Shown here in pieces: positions 10,391 to 20,837 of a DNA stretch of 64,000 nucleotides. Below the pieces are notes generated by a model. That model made no database searches and had not been told where the DNA came from. It saw only the letters and a list, made by a program, of their open reading frames with translations. Origin of the DNA: Paraescarpia echinospica. Lineage: Eukaryota > Annelida > Polychaeta > Sabellida > Siboglinidae. Within the stretch, counting starts at the first letter, position 1. Each line of letters begins with the position of its first letter. The position numbers and the translations under genes are program-made. The stretch is from positions 45,763,428-45,827,427 of the forward strand of contig CM034541.1 of NCBI GenBank assembly GCA_020002185.1, given 5' to 3'.

Positions 10391-10600
10391 ATGAGCTTAT
10401 GGACTAGTCTACCAGCTATCAACAAGCCTAAATCATCATCATCATCATCACGTGCAGCCTTCCAGTACCCAGATTGCAAGAGACATTTCACACGTCGAGA
10501 CAACTTGAAACGACACAGTGTCCTCAGTCGCTGTGCACTGTCAACAAACGCTACTTTGCTGAAATCACTTGTCCTGGCACTCACTGCGACATCTGTGTAA
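10391..10600 (+). CDS. Central loop ORF, zinc-finger-like, probably partial
   Basis: This is a 69-residue frame starting with ATG at 10391, in the only part of the element that is not duplicated. A poly-Ser run is followed by FQYPDCKRHFTRRDNLKRHS and then LSRC. This resembles a C2H2/C2HC finger with F, L and H in finger positions, although the first Cys of the usual pair is Tyr. In another frame, 10545-10610 reads through CPGTHCDICVTPN, a second Cys-rich stretch, so a frameshift or a missed intron may hide the real C-terminus. There is no clear TATA box; the start is chosen as the first ATG of the frame. The function is unknown. Confidence 0.4.
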   Translation: MSLWTSLPAINKPKSSSSSSRAAFQYPDCKRHFTRRDNLKRHSVLSRCALSTNATLLKSLVLALTATSV

Positions 10601-10611
10601 CACCAAACACT

Positions 10612-10770
10612 TCTGATGGAATTCCATCAAATTGATGGAATCTCACGCGACAAACCGTCTATTCTTATGGAATTCCATCAAATTGATGGAATCTCACGCG
10701 GTAACCCGTATATTCTGATGGAATTCCGTCAAATTGATGGAATATCACGTGATAAACCGTCTATTTGCCT
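10612..10770. repeat. 51-bp array, right arm (mirror)
   Basis: About 2.6 units are the inverse of the left 51-bp array. This marks the inner edge of the right arm. Confidence 0.85.
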
Positions 10771-10854
10771 CGTTTTGGTGGAATTTGACGCAGTAACCTG
10801 TTAAGTTTGGTGTTTCGTTTGTCCGACAAGTTTGGTTCTTGTCGCTCGCTAGTC

Positions 10855-11935
10855 AAAGTTTAGTGTTTCGTTTATACAACTAGTTGGTCTAAGTTCAATT
10901 TGTGCAACCTGTTGGTCAAAGTGTAGTGTTCCGTTTGTACAACTAGTTGGTCTAAGTTCAATTTGTGCAACCTGTTGGTCAAAGTGTAGTGTTTCGTTTG
11001 TCCGACTAGTTGGTCTGAGTTCAATTCGTGTAACGTGTTGGTCAAAGTGTAGTGTTTCGTTTGTCCGACTAGTTGGTTAAGTTCAATTTGTGTAACCTGT
11101 TGGTCAAAGTGTAGTGTTTCGTTTGTCCGACTAGTTGGTCTGAGTTCAATTCGTACCACGTGTTCGGCTAAGTTTAGTGTTTCGTTTGTACAACTAGTTG
11201 GTCTGAATTCAATTCGTGCAGCGTATTGGTCAAAGTGTAGTGTTTTGTTTGACCGACTAGTTGGTCTGGGTTCAATTTGTGCAACCTGTTGGTCAAAGTG
11301 TAGTGTTTCGTTTGTCCGACTAGTTGGTCTGAGTTCAATTCGTGCAACTTGTTGGTCAAAGTATAGTGTTTCGTTTGTCCGACTAGTTGGTCTAAGTTAA
11401 ATTTGTGTAACCTGTTGGTCAAAGTGTAGTGTTTCGTTTGTCCGACTAGTTGGTCTGAGTTCAATTCGTACCACGTGTTCGGCTAAGTTTAGTGTTTCGT
11501 TTGTACAACTAGTTGGTCTGAATTCAATTCGTGCAGCGTATTGGTCAAAGTGTAGTGTTTTGTTTGACCGACTAGTTGGTCTGGGTTCAATTTGTGCAAC
11601 CTGTTGGTCAAAGTGTAGTGTTTCGTTTGTCCGACTAGTTGGTCTGAGTTCAATTCGTGCAACTTGTTGGTCAAAGTATAGTGTTTCGTTTGTCCGACTA
11701 GTTGGTCTAAGTTAAATTTGTGTAACCTGTTGGTCAAAGTGTAGTGTTTCGTTTGTCCGACTAGTTGGTCTGAGTTCAATTCGTACCACGTGTTCGGCTA
11801 AGTTTAGTGTTTCGTTTGTACAACTAGTTGGTCTGAATTCAATTCGTGCAGCGTGTTGGTCAAAGTGTAGTGTTTCGTTTGTCCGACTAGTTGGTCTGAG
11901 TTCAATTTGTGCAAAGTGTTGGTCAAAATGACTGC
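10855..11935. repeat. 63-bp tandem array, right arm (mirror)
   Basis: About 17 units are the inverse of the left 63-bp array. A 315-bp higher-order block (five monomers) is duplicated almost exactly: 11174-11464 repeats at 11489-11779. The open minus-strand frames of 95-96 codons here are a repeat artefact. Confidence 0.9.
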
Positions 11936-12085
11936 ATGTACCATGACGTCATTCACTGACCATGACGTCACATGATGAAATTACATTCAAGTGCGCAAGT
12001 TCAAAACGATGGCTAACCAAAGCACTCCTGTTTAACCAACTCACCTCGCGTACAACATTACTGCGCGTGTCATGACGTCACTCAC
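11936..12085 (-). promoter_or_regulatory. Partial upstream module with CRE palindromes, right arm
   Basis: This is the mirror of 8955-9050 but longer. It contains several GACGTCA motifs and the AACGATGGCTAACCAAAGC / CCAACTCACCTCGCG module also found upstream of the arm gene. It separates the 63-bp and 38-bp arrays. Confidence 0.4.
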
Positions 12086-13200
12086 ACTGAACTACACATA
12101 CATAACTGGCTAACGTCTCTACTGAACTATACATAGACATAACTGGCTAACGTCTCTGTACTGAACTACACACATACATAACCGACTAACGTTTTTACCG
12201 AACTACACACTGACATAACAGGCTAACATCTCTGTACTGAACTACACACAGACATAACTGGCTGTCATCTCTACTGAACAATACACAGACATAACTGACT
12301 GTCATCTCTACTTAACTACACACATACGTAACTGGCTATCATCTCTACTGAACTACACACATACATAACCGACTAACGTTTTTACTGAACTACACACCGA
12401 CATAACAGGCTAACATCTCTGTACTGAACTACACACAGACATAACTAGCTATCATCTCTACTTAACTACTCACAAACATAACTGGCTATCATCTCTACTG
12501 AACTACACACAGATATAACTGGCTATCATCTCTGTACAGAACTAAACACAGACATAACTGGCTATCATCTCTACTGAACTACTCACATACATAACTGGCT
12601 ATCATAGCTGTACTGAACTACACACATACATAACTGGCTATAATCTCAGTACTGAACTACACGCAAACATAAGTGGTTAACATCTCTGTACTGAACTACA
12701 CAGACATAAGTGGCTATCATATCTACTGAACTACACACAGACATAACTGGCTATAATCTCTACTGAACTACACACATACATAACTGGCTATCATCTCTGT
12801 ACTGAACTATACACAGACATAAGTGGTTAACATATCTGTACTGAACTACACAGATACATAACTGGCTAACGTCTCTACTGAAATACACATATACATAACT
12901 GGCTAACGTCTCTACTGAAATACACATATACACAACTGGCTATCATCTCTACTGAACTACACCCATACATAACTGGCTATCATCTCTACAGAACTACACA
13001 CAGACATAACTGGCTATCATCTCTGTACTGAACTACACACATACATAACTGGCTATCATCTCTGTACTGAACTACACACATACATAAGTGGTTAACATAT
13101 CTGTACTGAACTACACAGACATAAGTGGCTATCATCTCTACTGAACTACACACATATATTACTGGCTATCATCTCTACTGAACTACACACAGACATACTT
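12086..13200. repeat. 38-bp tandem array, right arm (mirror)
   Basis: This is the inverse of the left 38-bp array, with units like ACATAACTGGCTATCATCTC followed by a TACTGAACTACACA part. It is about 350 bp shorter than the left array and has a different unit order. Confidence 0.9.
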
Positions 13201-13283
13201 GTGAAGTGTAAGACTATTAGTAAGGTTCCCAACGTATGCTTTGCATTACACTATGACAAAGACACAAGGTGAGGTTTGCACAG

Positions 13284-13289
13284 TTTATT
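13284..13289 (-). terminator. Poly(A) signal of right-arm gene
   Basis: TTTATT on the plus strand is AATAAA on the gene strand, 115 bp beyond the stop codon (13404-13406). It mirrors 7406-7411. Confidence 0.55.
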
Positions 13290-13403
13290 CGTGAGCAACA
13301 CAAACGTATTTACATGTCACGCTCCATAACTAAAAGAACCAGAGATTAGACATTGATACAGAGTCTTGTAAAGTTTAATGGTGTATAAGACAAAAGAAAG
13401 TTC

Positions 13404-14693
13404 TTACCAAGTATTGATATTACACAATTGTTCGACTGTCACGTCGGCTAGCTTCACACCTGCGTCTAACAAAACACTCAAACAATCTTTCACCACTGCA
13501 GTTGAATTAATGGTCTCGACAGCCTCGTCAAAGTGCATGCAAATTTGAATGTCATCAGATAACATACAATCGTGATGAAATTTACTACGATGGTCTATCT
13601 TGCAACCACGGCATTGTCGTCTTGAGAATTCAAAGATGATACATGCTATGTGACGTGCAAGCGTCTTCTTCATTTCGGTCACAGGGAAATCAAAGGTAGA
13701 CATCAAAAAGATAGGCTCTCCAGCCCCGCGGTAGAGGGCTCCGATGCATAGAAGTTTTGTTAGTCGTTGAAGTGATGGCAGTAGGGGAAGTTGTGACATC
13801 GGCAGGAGCGGAAGTTGTGACATGGGCAGTATCAGTGATAGTTCTGACATCGACAGGAATGGCCGAAGTTGTCTCATCGACAGGAATGGCCGAAGTTGTC
13901 ACATCGGCCGTGTCGGCAGAAGTTGTCACGAACGGTCGGCAAATTTGTTCGTCTAAGTTGATGTCGTTGAAGGCTGCAGGTGCGTGGAAGTTGGGTGTTT
14001 TGAGGATGACGTTAGCCATAGTACTATCGTGGTACAACTGTGATGGTGGTCGGTTGACAGATGGTAACTGTGGTCGGTTGCCAGTTCTCGCGACATGTGG
14101 AGAAGAAGCAGAAGTAGCGACGGTTGTAGCAATGGGCTCGTTTTCTTGCCGCTGAAACAGTGAAGGGATGATCGCATGGTCAACTGATATGTATAAGAGA
14201 AATATAATATTATGTTCTTTGTATCAGGCTTTTGAAAATGTTCTAACAAAATGCCATGAATAGCATTTGAACACTATGAGAAATTGAAACTTACTATTAT
14301 CTCTTCAAGTTGTTCTTTACACCGCCGCTGCTTATCTCGCTTCCTTTGGCAGTAGCCCTGCTTCACATGAATGTTCCAACTCCCTTTGCAACTGAAGGTA
14401 CTGCCACACATGCAGCAGGCATAACGAGGCAAAAGCTTCCGACGCTTCGTCGGAGGTGACGATGTCAGGTTGATGGTTGGGTTGGTTGACGGAGCTGATG
14501 ACAGAGACGAAATTGGTTTGATCGTCGAACTGGTCGTCAGACTGGTCGTCGGACTGATCGTTGAACTGGTCGTTGGCTGTTGGTCCGGGTTGATTGTCGG
14601 GGTCGAGAGGTCGAGTGGGCCAGTAGCCGGAGAAGGCTGCGCCTTCGGTAGCAAAATCCCTCGCCGGACGTTATCACTAGTCATGTTGTTCAT
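13404..14693 (-). pseudogene. Right-arm two-exon Cys/His-rich protein gene, frameshifted in exon 2
   Basis: Exon 1 is 14693-14295 (133 codons, open throughout) and exon 2 is 14151-13404. The 143-bp intron is identical in position to the left arm. In exon 1 the C2HC segment has ligands at about residues 93, 96, 109 and 115, behind KRRK at 84-87. Exon 2 has a longer Thr/Ser/Ala linker than the left copy. Near 13766 two bases are missing relative to the left arm, so the frame breaks before the conserved C-terminal domain. That domain remains open as 13404-13877. The CxxC pair of the left copy (CSMC) is FLMS here, while CRGCKIDHRSKFHHDC is unchanged. So neither arm encodes the full protein in this assembly, but the two copies fail at different exons. 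The start ATG is chosen for its 45-bp distance from the TATA box. Confidence 0.7.
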
Positions 14694-14737
14694 CTTCCAA
14701 AATGTAAGATATAATGACCACAAAAACAGACGCTGGT

Positions 14738-14745
14738 CTTTTATA
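14738..14745 (-). promoter_or_regulatory. TATA box of right-arm gene
   Basis: CTTTTATA on the plus strand is TATAAAAG on the gene strand, 45 bp before the ATG, the exact mirror of 6045-6052. Confidence 0.6.
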
Positions 14746-14829
14746 ACAGTTCGACAGAACATAAAGGTCACGTGGGCGTGCCGAACGAACACGAAATTTC
14801 TAATCTATGAGAATAGTTAATACTCTTTT

Positions 14830-15235
14830 GTGACGAGAGCTCAAAACGATGGCTAACCAGATCACTACCTGTTTGACCAATTAGCGTCTGTTTTGTAGTG
14901 TGTTGACAAAAGTATCAAAGTGTAGTGTGTTGACAAAAGTATTAAAGAAACTTTCCACTCGCTGTAACACAACGTCACTGACCATAACATCACATGATGG
15001 GCTTATATTCAAGTGCACAAATTCAAAACGATGGCTAACCAAATCACTACCTGTGTAACCAACTCACCTCGCGTATAGAATTACAGCGCATACCATGACG
15101 TCACTGTTGATGATGTCACATAATGAGATTATATTCAAGCGGGAAAACTCAAAACAATGGCTAACCAAAGCAATACCTGTTTGACCAACTCACCTCGCTT
15201 ACAAAATTACTGCGCATAGCAGTTTAATGACGTCA
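14830..15235 (-). promoter_or_regulatory. Repeated upstream module, right arm
   Basis: This is the mirror of 5543-5965, with three copies of the TGGCTAACCA...CAACTCACCTCGC module. TGACGTCA sites occur near 15098 and 15230. The innermost copy also shows a local duplication around GTAGTGTGTTGACAAAAGTA (14895-14945). Confidence 0.4.
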
Positions 15236-15642
15236 TACAGGGTGCGCACGCTCACGCTCGCAACAAACAAACATGTCCTAAGACCTTGATTTTGTTGATA
15301 AAGATGTCTCAAAGAATGTTACATGTTCAGGAATCACTTTACGTCTGTCACTAATACCATACGTAGGTACGCAAAAATTGACAAACACGTCTTTGTTAAC
15401 AGAGGAAGCAGTCGCTGTATGCTAGTAATAAGAGACATTGATAGGGAAAAATTTACAAACAGGGTAGGGGAACGTCGTAGATCTGTATGGTAACCAGAGA
15501 TGCCATAATTTGACTTATTTTACTAGTTCTCTACCGATTCGTCAGGTTTGGACTTATGATAAAGTTGTAAATGTATAGGCTAGGAGGGCGTTATACCTCA
15601 AAAAATGGTCCACAACCTATAACATATAAGAAAAGACACCAT

Positions 15643-15654
15643 TGCGCATGCGCA
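15643..15654. promoter_or_regulatory. NRF1-like palindrome, right arm
   Basis: This is the mirror copy of TGCGCATGCGCA at 5122-5133. Confidence 0.4.
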
Positions 15655-15779
15655 ATGGGCTATTTAACGTCGTCACTGACCTATTTAATGACGTCTTTGA
15701 CCTATTTTTATAGTAAAAAGAGAAAAAAAGAAACAAGAGACACGAATTTAAGCAGTATCGATATTTAGTTCAATACTTG

Positions 15780-15900
15780 TCCGCCTTTGACATTGACCTT
15801 TGACATTGACTTACATCCGGGTACTTGAGCTTGAACGTTGACCTTGGTCTACATCTGGGTACTTGACCTTGACATTTGACCTTGACCTACATCCGGATAC
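15780..15900 (-). promoter_or_regulatory. Subterminal TGACCT cluster, right arm
   Basis: This is the diverged mirror of 4591-4690. TGACCTTTGACATTGAC and TTGACCTTGACC units alternate with TACATCCGGGTAC. Several half-sites have changed to TGACATT. Confidence 0.35.
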
Positions 15901-15971
15901 TTTCCTCTTCCTCTTCCTCTTCCTAAACGGATAACGGAAAACCTCTACGCTGATTAACCTACCTTACTACT

Positions 15972-15977
15972 ACTGAC
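15972..15977. repeat. Target site duplication, right (ACTGAC)
   Basis: This is the second copy of the 6-bp duplication, directly followed by the resumed LINE-B frame. Confidence 0.85.
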
Positions 15978-17933
15978 AACGAGGACATATTTGATGTATT
16001 TTATGACATTTTGTATGCTGCCATAAACGAATGCGTTCCTCGTATCTTCATTGGTGGACATAAATACCCAATATGGTATGATAACGATATGATCGCAACC
16101 TTGAAAGAGAAAGACACCGCACACAAAGCATGGAAACGCTTACATTCGTTATCTGATTACCAAGTATTTTCTGAACTACGAACCACTTTTAAGAAACTTA
16201 AGAGAGAAAGGTATTGTGTCTACATATCGGAAATTGAAAAGTCCGTTAAACAAAACACCAAACGTCTATTCAGTTTTGCCAAAAGCAAACAAACTAATGT
16301 AAAACTTCCTACCTCAATGGTATATAAAGGCACTGAGGCAGACAGTCCAGCTGACATAGCAGAATTATTTTCTGACCACTTCGAATATGTTTTTACATTA
16401 GTAGATAACCTTGTTTATTCAAATATTCCCTCCTTTCAATCCGACTCAATGACTAATATCAATGTGTCTTATGATGATGTCATCGGGGTACTAAGAACCA
16501 CCGATGTAAACAAAGCAGTCCTGCGGTCCTGACAAGATATCAGGTGTAATCCTTAGGGAATGTGTTACCGAATCAGCAGTAAACTGTGGAACTTTTCCAA
16601 CTTGTTTTAAAGGGGCAAATGTTGTTCCAGATTCAAGTAGGGAAATAAATGAAATGTGTGCAACTACAGACCTATATCTCTGTTACTGCTATTTAGCAAA
16701 GATTTTGAGAAAGTCGTATACGACTCATTGTATGAGCACGTGCGTAACACAATTTCGGGCAGCCAACACGGATGTGTGAGGTGTAAAAGTATAGTATATA
16801 ATCTAGCTTGTTACTTGAACGGCATTTCTGAATCTATTGACAACAAGAAACAGGTTTATTCTGTTTATTTGGACTTCAGTAAAGCTTTTGATTGTTAATT
16901 CACAAGCTTAGCTCATATGGCTATTCCGGGCAATGTATAGAGTGGTTGCAGTCTTACCTTGTCAACCGTAAACAACGCGTGGTTCTCGAAGGCAAAACAT
17001 CCGACTGGAAGCCGGTGTTGTCTGGTGTACCACAAGGTTCACAAATTGGACCACTTCTGTTTATCTTGTATATTAACGATCTCACTAATCATGTCGATTC
17101 ATATGAAATGTCACTGTATGCTGATGATTCCAAATTGTTTAAAGAAATTACGTCGGTGACCGATTGTCAGTTGGTGCAGAAGGATCTGGACAGTGTATGT
17201 CTTTGGTGTGAGACATGGCACCTTAAACTTAACGTTGAGAAATACTGCATAATGTCATTCACTAACAAAAAGAAACGTATATTCTCTGACTACACGATGT
17301 TAGGCCAGTCTCTGCCCAAGGTCACCGCTGTCAAAGATCTCGGTATCACATTGACCGAGACAGTTTGACTTTTAAAGATCATATTAATCGTTGTGTTTGT
17401 AAAGCTTTTAAGATGAGTGGTTTTATTAAGCGCGTTTGCACAATATTTACCGATGTACAGGCTTTGCGATCCTTGTATATATATCTCTAGTCAGAAGCCA
17501 GTTGGAGTATTGCAGTTTTATCTGGAATCCCTGGCAACGTACGTTTATTGACAAAAGGGGCTATCCAATTTCACTGTCCTTCATGATCTCTACGAAACTA
17601 CCTTTTAGAGTTTCAATAGCAGAATCGAATCAACATTAGAAAACATTGTGTTTTGAATAGATGTATAACTACTTTCAACACATTGTATTTAAGTGATCCA
17701 ACTTGTTATATATTTTCAGGAGCTGAAACCTTTAGATCCTCAATTCAAAATTATTTATATGTATAACGGTTGTTTGTGTGGTAAATTTGATGTTGATATT
17801 GTGCGTTTTTTATTGTTCTTATTATTTTTATTATTCTATTATTGTTTTATTATTTATATGTATTGTTTCAGTTGTCAGTCCTGTTACTGGGTCCACGGGA
17901 CCTGATGGAATCTGAATAAATACAATACAATAC
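15978..17933 (+). mobile_element. LINE-B, 3' part (reverse transcriptase and tail)
   Basis: The LINE-B frame resumes directly after the palindromic element. 16011-16532 encodes the linker between endonuclease and reverse transcriptase (KYPIWYDNDM, KAWKRLH, LFSFAKSKQ). 16656-16898 carries CNYRPISLL and YLDFSKAFDC. 16892-17368 carries GVPQGSQIGPLLFILYINDL and the catalytic YADD (17117-17128), then CETWHLKLNVEK and DLGITL. Frameshifts occur near 16530-16650, 16895 and 17365. 17436-17639 contains SQLEYCSFIWNPW of the C-terminal region. The element ends AATAAATACAATACAATAC near 17933, a short tandem tail typical of CR1-like elements. Transposition-incompetent remnant. Confidence 0.85.
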
Positions 17934-19660
17934 CATCCCTTATAAATCTTGGTGACATTTGATCTAAACAATTGCTCGAATTCATGTTGTTCAGGATCCC
18001 TAATACTTCGTTTTCGGTGACTTCACTAAAATTGAAATTTTACTGGTGACACACAATGATCTGTAATATTCTTGGATGTGTTACCACTCATATTTTCTAT
18101 TACTTCGTGGAAGTTTGTCAACCAGTGTTGAGGCTGTGTTAATAAAAAAATTAAGTACTCAGACACCTTTAATTTATCAAAACAAATGGTACTGTCGAAA
18201 TCAAGTCCTATGCTTCCTGGCTTAGTTTTACGTTGAGACGAAGTTCCGAGGCTTTTTAGCATTTGCCATAATTAATTTTCTTCGGTTGTTGTTTATATTC
18301 ATCAGCCTTGTTGTCTATGAAATCTGATTTAGCCTGTTTCTTCATATATTGGACCAGATTCCGAAAATAAATGTGTTTGCCATGCTAACTATGGTCTTTG
18401 GTCTTTTTGAATTTGGCAAACGCCCGATCTCTTTCATGAATGAGATCCAATATATCGCCGGTCATCCAAATACGGACATACTTCAAGGGGGAAATACTAT
18501 CAGTAATGACCATCAAGTTAGATTTGAAAAGATAAAACGCCTCGTACACATAGTTAATAGCTAAGCTTCACAAATGCCCTTACTGTAGTTTCTGAGCGAT
18601 CTTGATGTCATACCGTTGTATTGATTTGCAGGATGTTTCTTACATTTGCGCGTACAATATATTAATTGATGGTCATTTATGCCAACTTCTAATATACCAC
18701 ATTGTGTTATTTTAACAGGGTCTGAGACAACGATGAGATCTAAGATGGTGGATGGTGGACGTATGGTGTATTGTACAGCGCCACTAACAACTTTGGATCT
18801 GTCGCTATAACAAATTAAATGTATTATTATTATTATTCAGCCCACACAGTTTCTAGATTAGTAGATACGTCGTCTTTCGGTTTGAAAGCAATGTCACTTC
18901 TTGTGTAAATTCATACACCAACGCCCTCGCGATTCCTGTCGCGCCGGAGAATAGCGAGGTCAGTCATTTCGTTTACCGAGTCAGTGACCAACGAATCTAA
19001 CCAAGACTCGCTGACGCTGATCACCGCCACTTTAGTGTTGGCTGCGAGAACTTTTAAATCGTCAAGTTTCAGCAGAAGACTGCGCGAGTTCAACTGCACA
19101 AAGTTGACACCCTTTGAATGTATGCATTCAAAGTCAGTGGGTTTCTCACTCGTTGACTGTTAGACGGGGGTCACCAGCAGTGTGCGACAGGTGGTTGTCG
19201 CCATCAGGATAACGTTCCTCATCCGCGAGGGTTGCTTGCGTGAAGATCGGTGGTTGGTGGCTGATGTTGTTATTGGCCGTGTCGTTAGCAAACGGGAGAT
19301 GTCAAGTGAGATTGGATTGCACAGATAATTAAAGAAATCACCGCTGTTGCATAGCTCGTCGTATGCATCGTTTGTAACAACATCAGCATATTTGTTGTGT
19401 GTCCACTGGCCGCAGGAGTCAAGCGAGATTGCTCTACTGCGGGCAGTGACACCTTTTTTGAAGAAGAAACATTAATAGTGGTACCGCTAGACTTCCTGAT
19501 GCTATCAGCGTCTCGGAGAAGATACAGTTGCCCAACGTTAGCACATTAGTATATAAAGGTAAACCACAACTTAATGAAAAATCTAACGACGAGTATAAGA
19601 CAAAGCAATTTGTTTCAATTAATTGCACATACTAACATGTGTACTGTTATCGGCCGATAT
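17934..19660 (-). mobile_element. LINE-A copy 2 (endonuclease and linker remnants)
   Basis: This minus-strand copy of the same LINE as 1831-3170 begins at about 19660 and is cut off at 17934 by the end of LINE-B. 18911-19099 encodes the endonuclease start (LNSRSLLLKLDD, ISVSESWLDSLV). 18026-18262 encodes part of the linker (LDFDSTICFDKLKVSEYL). Shared landmarks with copy 1 include AAAGCAATTTGTTTCAATTA at the 5' end. Frames are broken in several places. Confidence 0.75.
18757..18838 (-). mobile_element. LINE 3'-UTR fragment with (ATT)n tail inside LINE-A
   Basis: The sequence TACAGCGCCACTAACAAC..., GTCGCTATAACAAATTAAAT ending in ATTATTATTATT looks like the 3' UTR and tail of another LINE. It is absent from the matching place in copy 1. 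Orientation and boundaries are uncertain. Confidence 0.4.
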
Positions 19661-20280
19661 GGTAGGCCCGACCTCTTTTTGTACCAACAAAGTAAATGAA
19701 CAACAATGAATCGATCGTGAAGAGAAAATGAGTGGAAACAACAAGTAAGGTTTCAAAACAAGCCGTCACATTTAGAATATTACGCCTTTTAGTCAGCGCC
19801 TGATATATTTACAGCTGGTGTTCCTTTGTGTCGTGCTGTAATTTGTCTGAGTACTCGTTTTGTCTGCGATGAAAAACTATCAAAACAGTCGAGCCTGAGT
19901 TAAGTGGTGAAGCGGACAAAATGTACAATGCTTGCGTCGTTCTTCACGCATTTCAGGATATGGGATATAGGATAGAAGTAACACAAAGCTTCCACACCGC
20001 AACACAACCGTCGAGAGATGTAGACAATGGTCGTTCGCCAGTAATGTGTTCGCGCAATTTCCGAAAGGTTAGTCAGTTGTTTAGGACCCATTAAAACTGT
20101 GACAGGCTGTGTAGCAAACTGATTTCAAGCTGACACAAATTAATAATGGAAGAGTGTAGCGATCCTTGTGTGTGCCAAGCCGAACAGAGCTGCCTGGCTG
20201 GGAATGTATAATACAAACGAGCCCCGGTATTTAAACACCTTGAAGATGCTATCACAATTTTATTGTTGCAAATATAGTGA
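19661..20280. other. No feature recognised
   Basis: About 620 bp with only short random frames (66 codons or fewer). No repeats, RNA gene or coding motifs were recognised. Confidence 0.5.
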
Positions 20281-20510
20281 TCCGTATGCACACGTGTTTA
20301 TGTACGCACGTGTTTATGTACGCACGTGTTTATGTACGCACGTGTTTATGTACGCACGTGTTTATGTACCCACGTGTTTATGTACGCACGCGTTTATGTA
20401 CGCATGCGTTTATGGACGCACGTGTTTATGTACGCACGTGTTTATGTAAGCACGTGTTTATGTACGCATGTGTTTATGTACGCACGTGTTTATGTACGCA
20501 TGTGTGCAGA
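20281..20510. repeat. 16-bp tandem array with an E-box per unit
   Basis: About 14 units of GCACGTGTTTATGTAC contain CACGTG in most copies; a few have CACGCG or CATGTG variants. The translated Cys/Val/Arg repeats are not a gene. The array runs into a long TG-rich tract. Confidence 0.9.
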
Positions 20511-20639
20511 GTGCCTGTGTGAATATTAGTGTGTATGGTTGTATGTGCAGGTGTAGATTTGTCCGGTTGTACGAGTGTGTATATGTGTGTTTGTCCGTGT
20601 ATAAATATTTGCGATTATATTTGCATTCGTATACATATT

Positions 20640-20793
20640 CAAGTGTTAGTATATGCGTGCGTGCGTGCGTGCGAGCAGGTGTGTGTGTTTGTGAGTGTGT
20701 GTGTTTGTGTGCGTGTGTGTATGGGGGGGCATGTCAATGTGGGCGTGTGTGGGGTTGGTGGGTGGGCGTGTGTGTGTGTGTGTGTGTGCGTGT

Positions 20794-20837
<44 letters not shown>

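Larger units (their letters stand above)
4528..15971. mobile_element. 11.4-kb palindromic element with Polinton-like ends
   Basis: The left end (AGTAGTAAGGTAGGTTAATC) and the reverse complement of the right end agree over the first 22 bases. The correspondence then continues inward on both sides through promoter, gene, poly(A) site and tandem arrays to a loop at about 10075-10610. The arms are about 5 kb each and differ mainly in tandem copy number. The element sits inside LINE-B with a 6-bp duplication. Known: Polinton/Maverick elements have 5'-AG...TC-3' ends and 6-bp duplications. Seen here: no DNA polymerase B, integrase, packaging ATPase, protease or capsid frame. Inference: a non-autonomous, fold-back-type relative of Polintons, or an unnamed class. 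Its internal genes are unlike the core set. Confidence 0.85.

Noticed and set aside
4528..15971. The palindrome as an assembly or missed-adapter artefact
   Set aside because: The arms differ in indels and repeat copy number, and the far side continues the interrupted LINE-B after a 6-bp duplication, which a read-back artefact would not produce.
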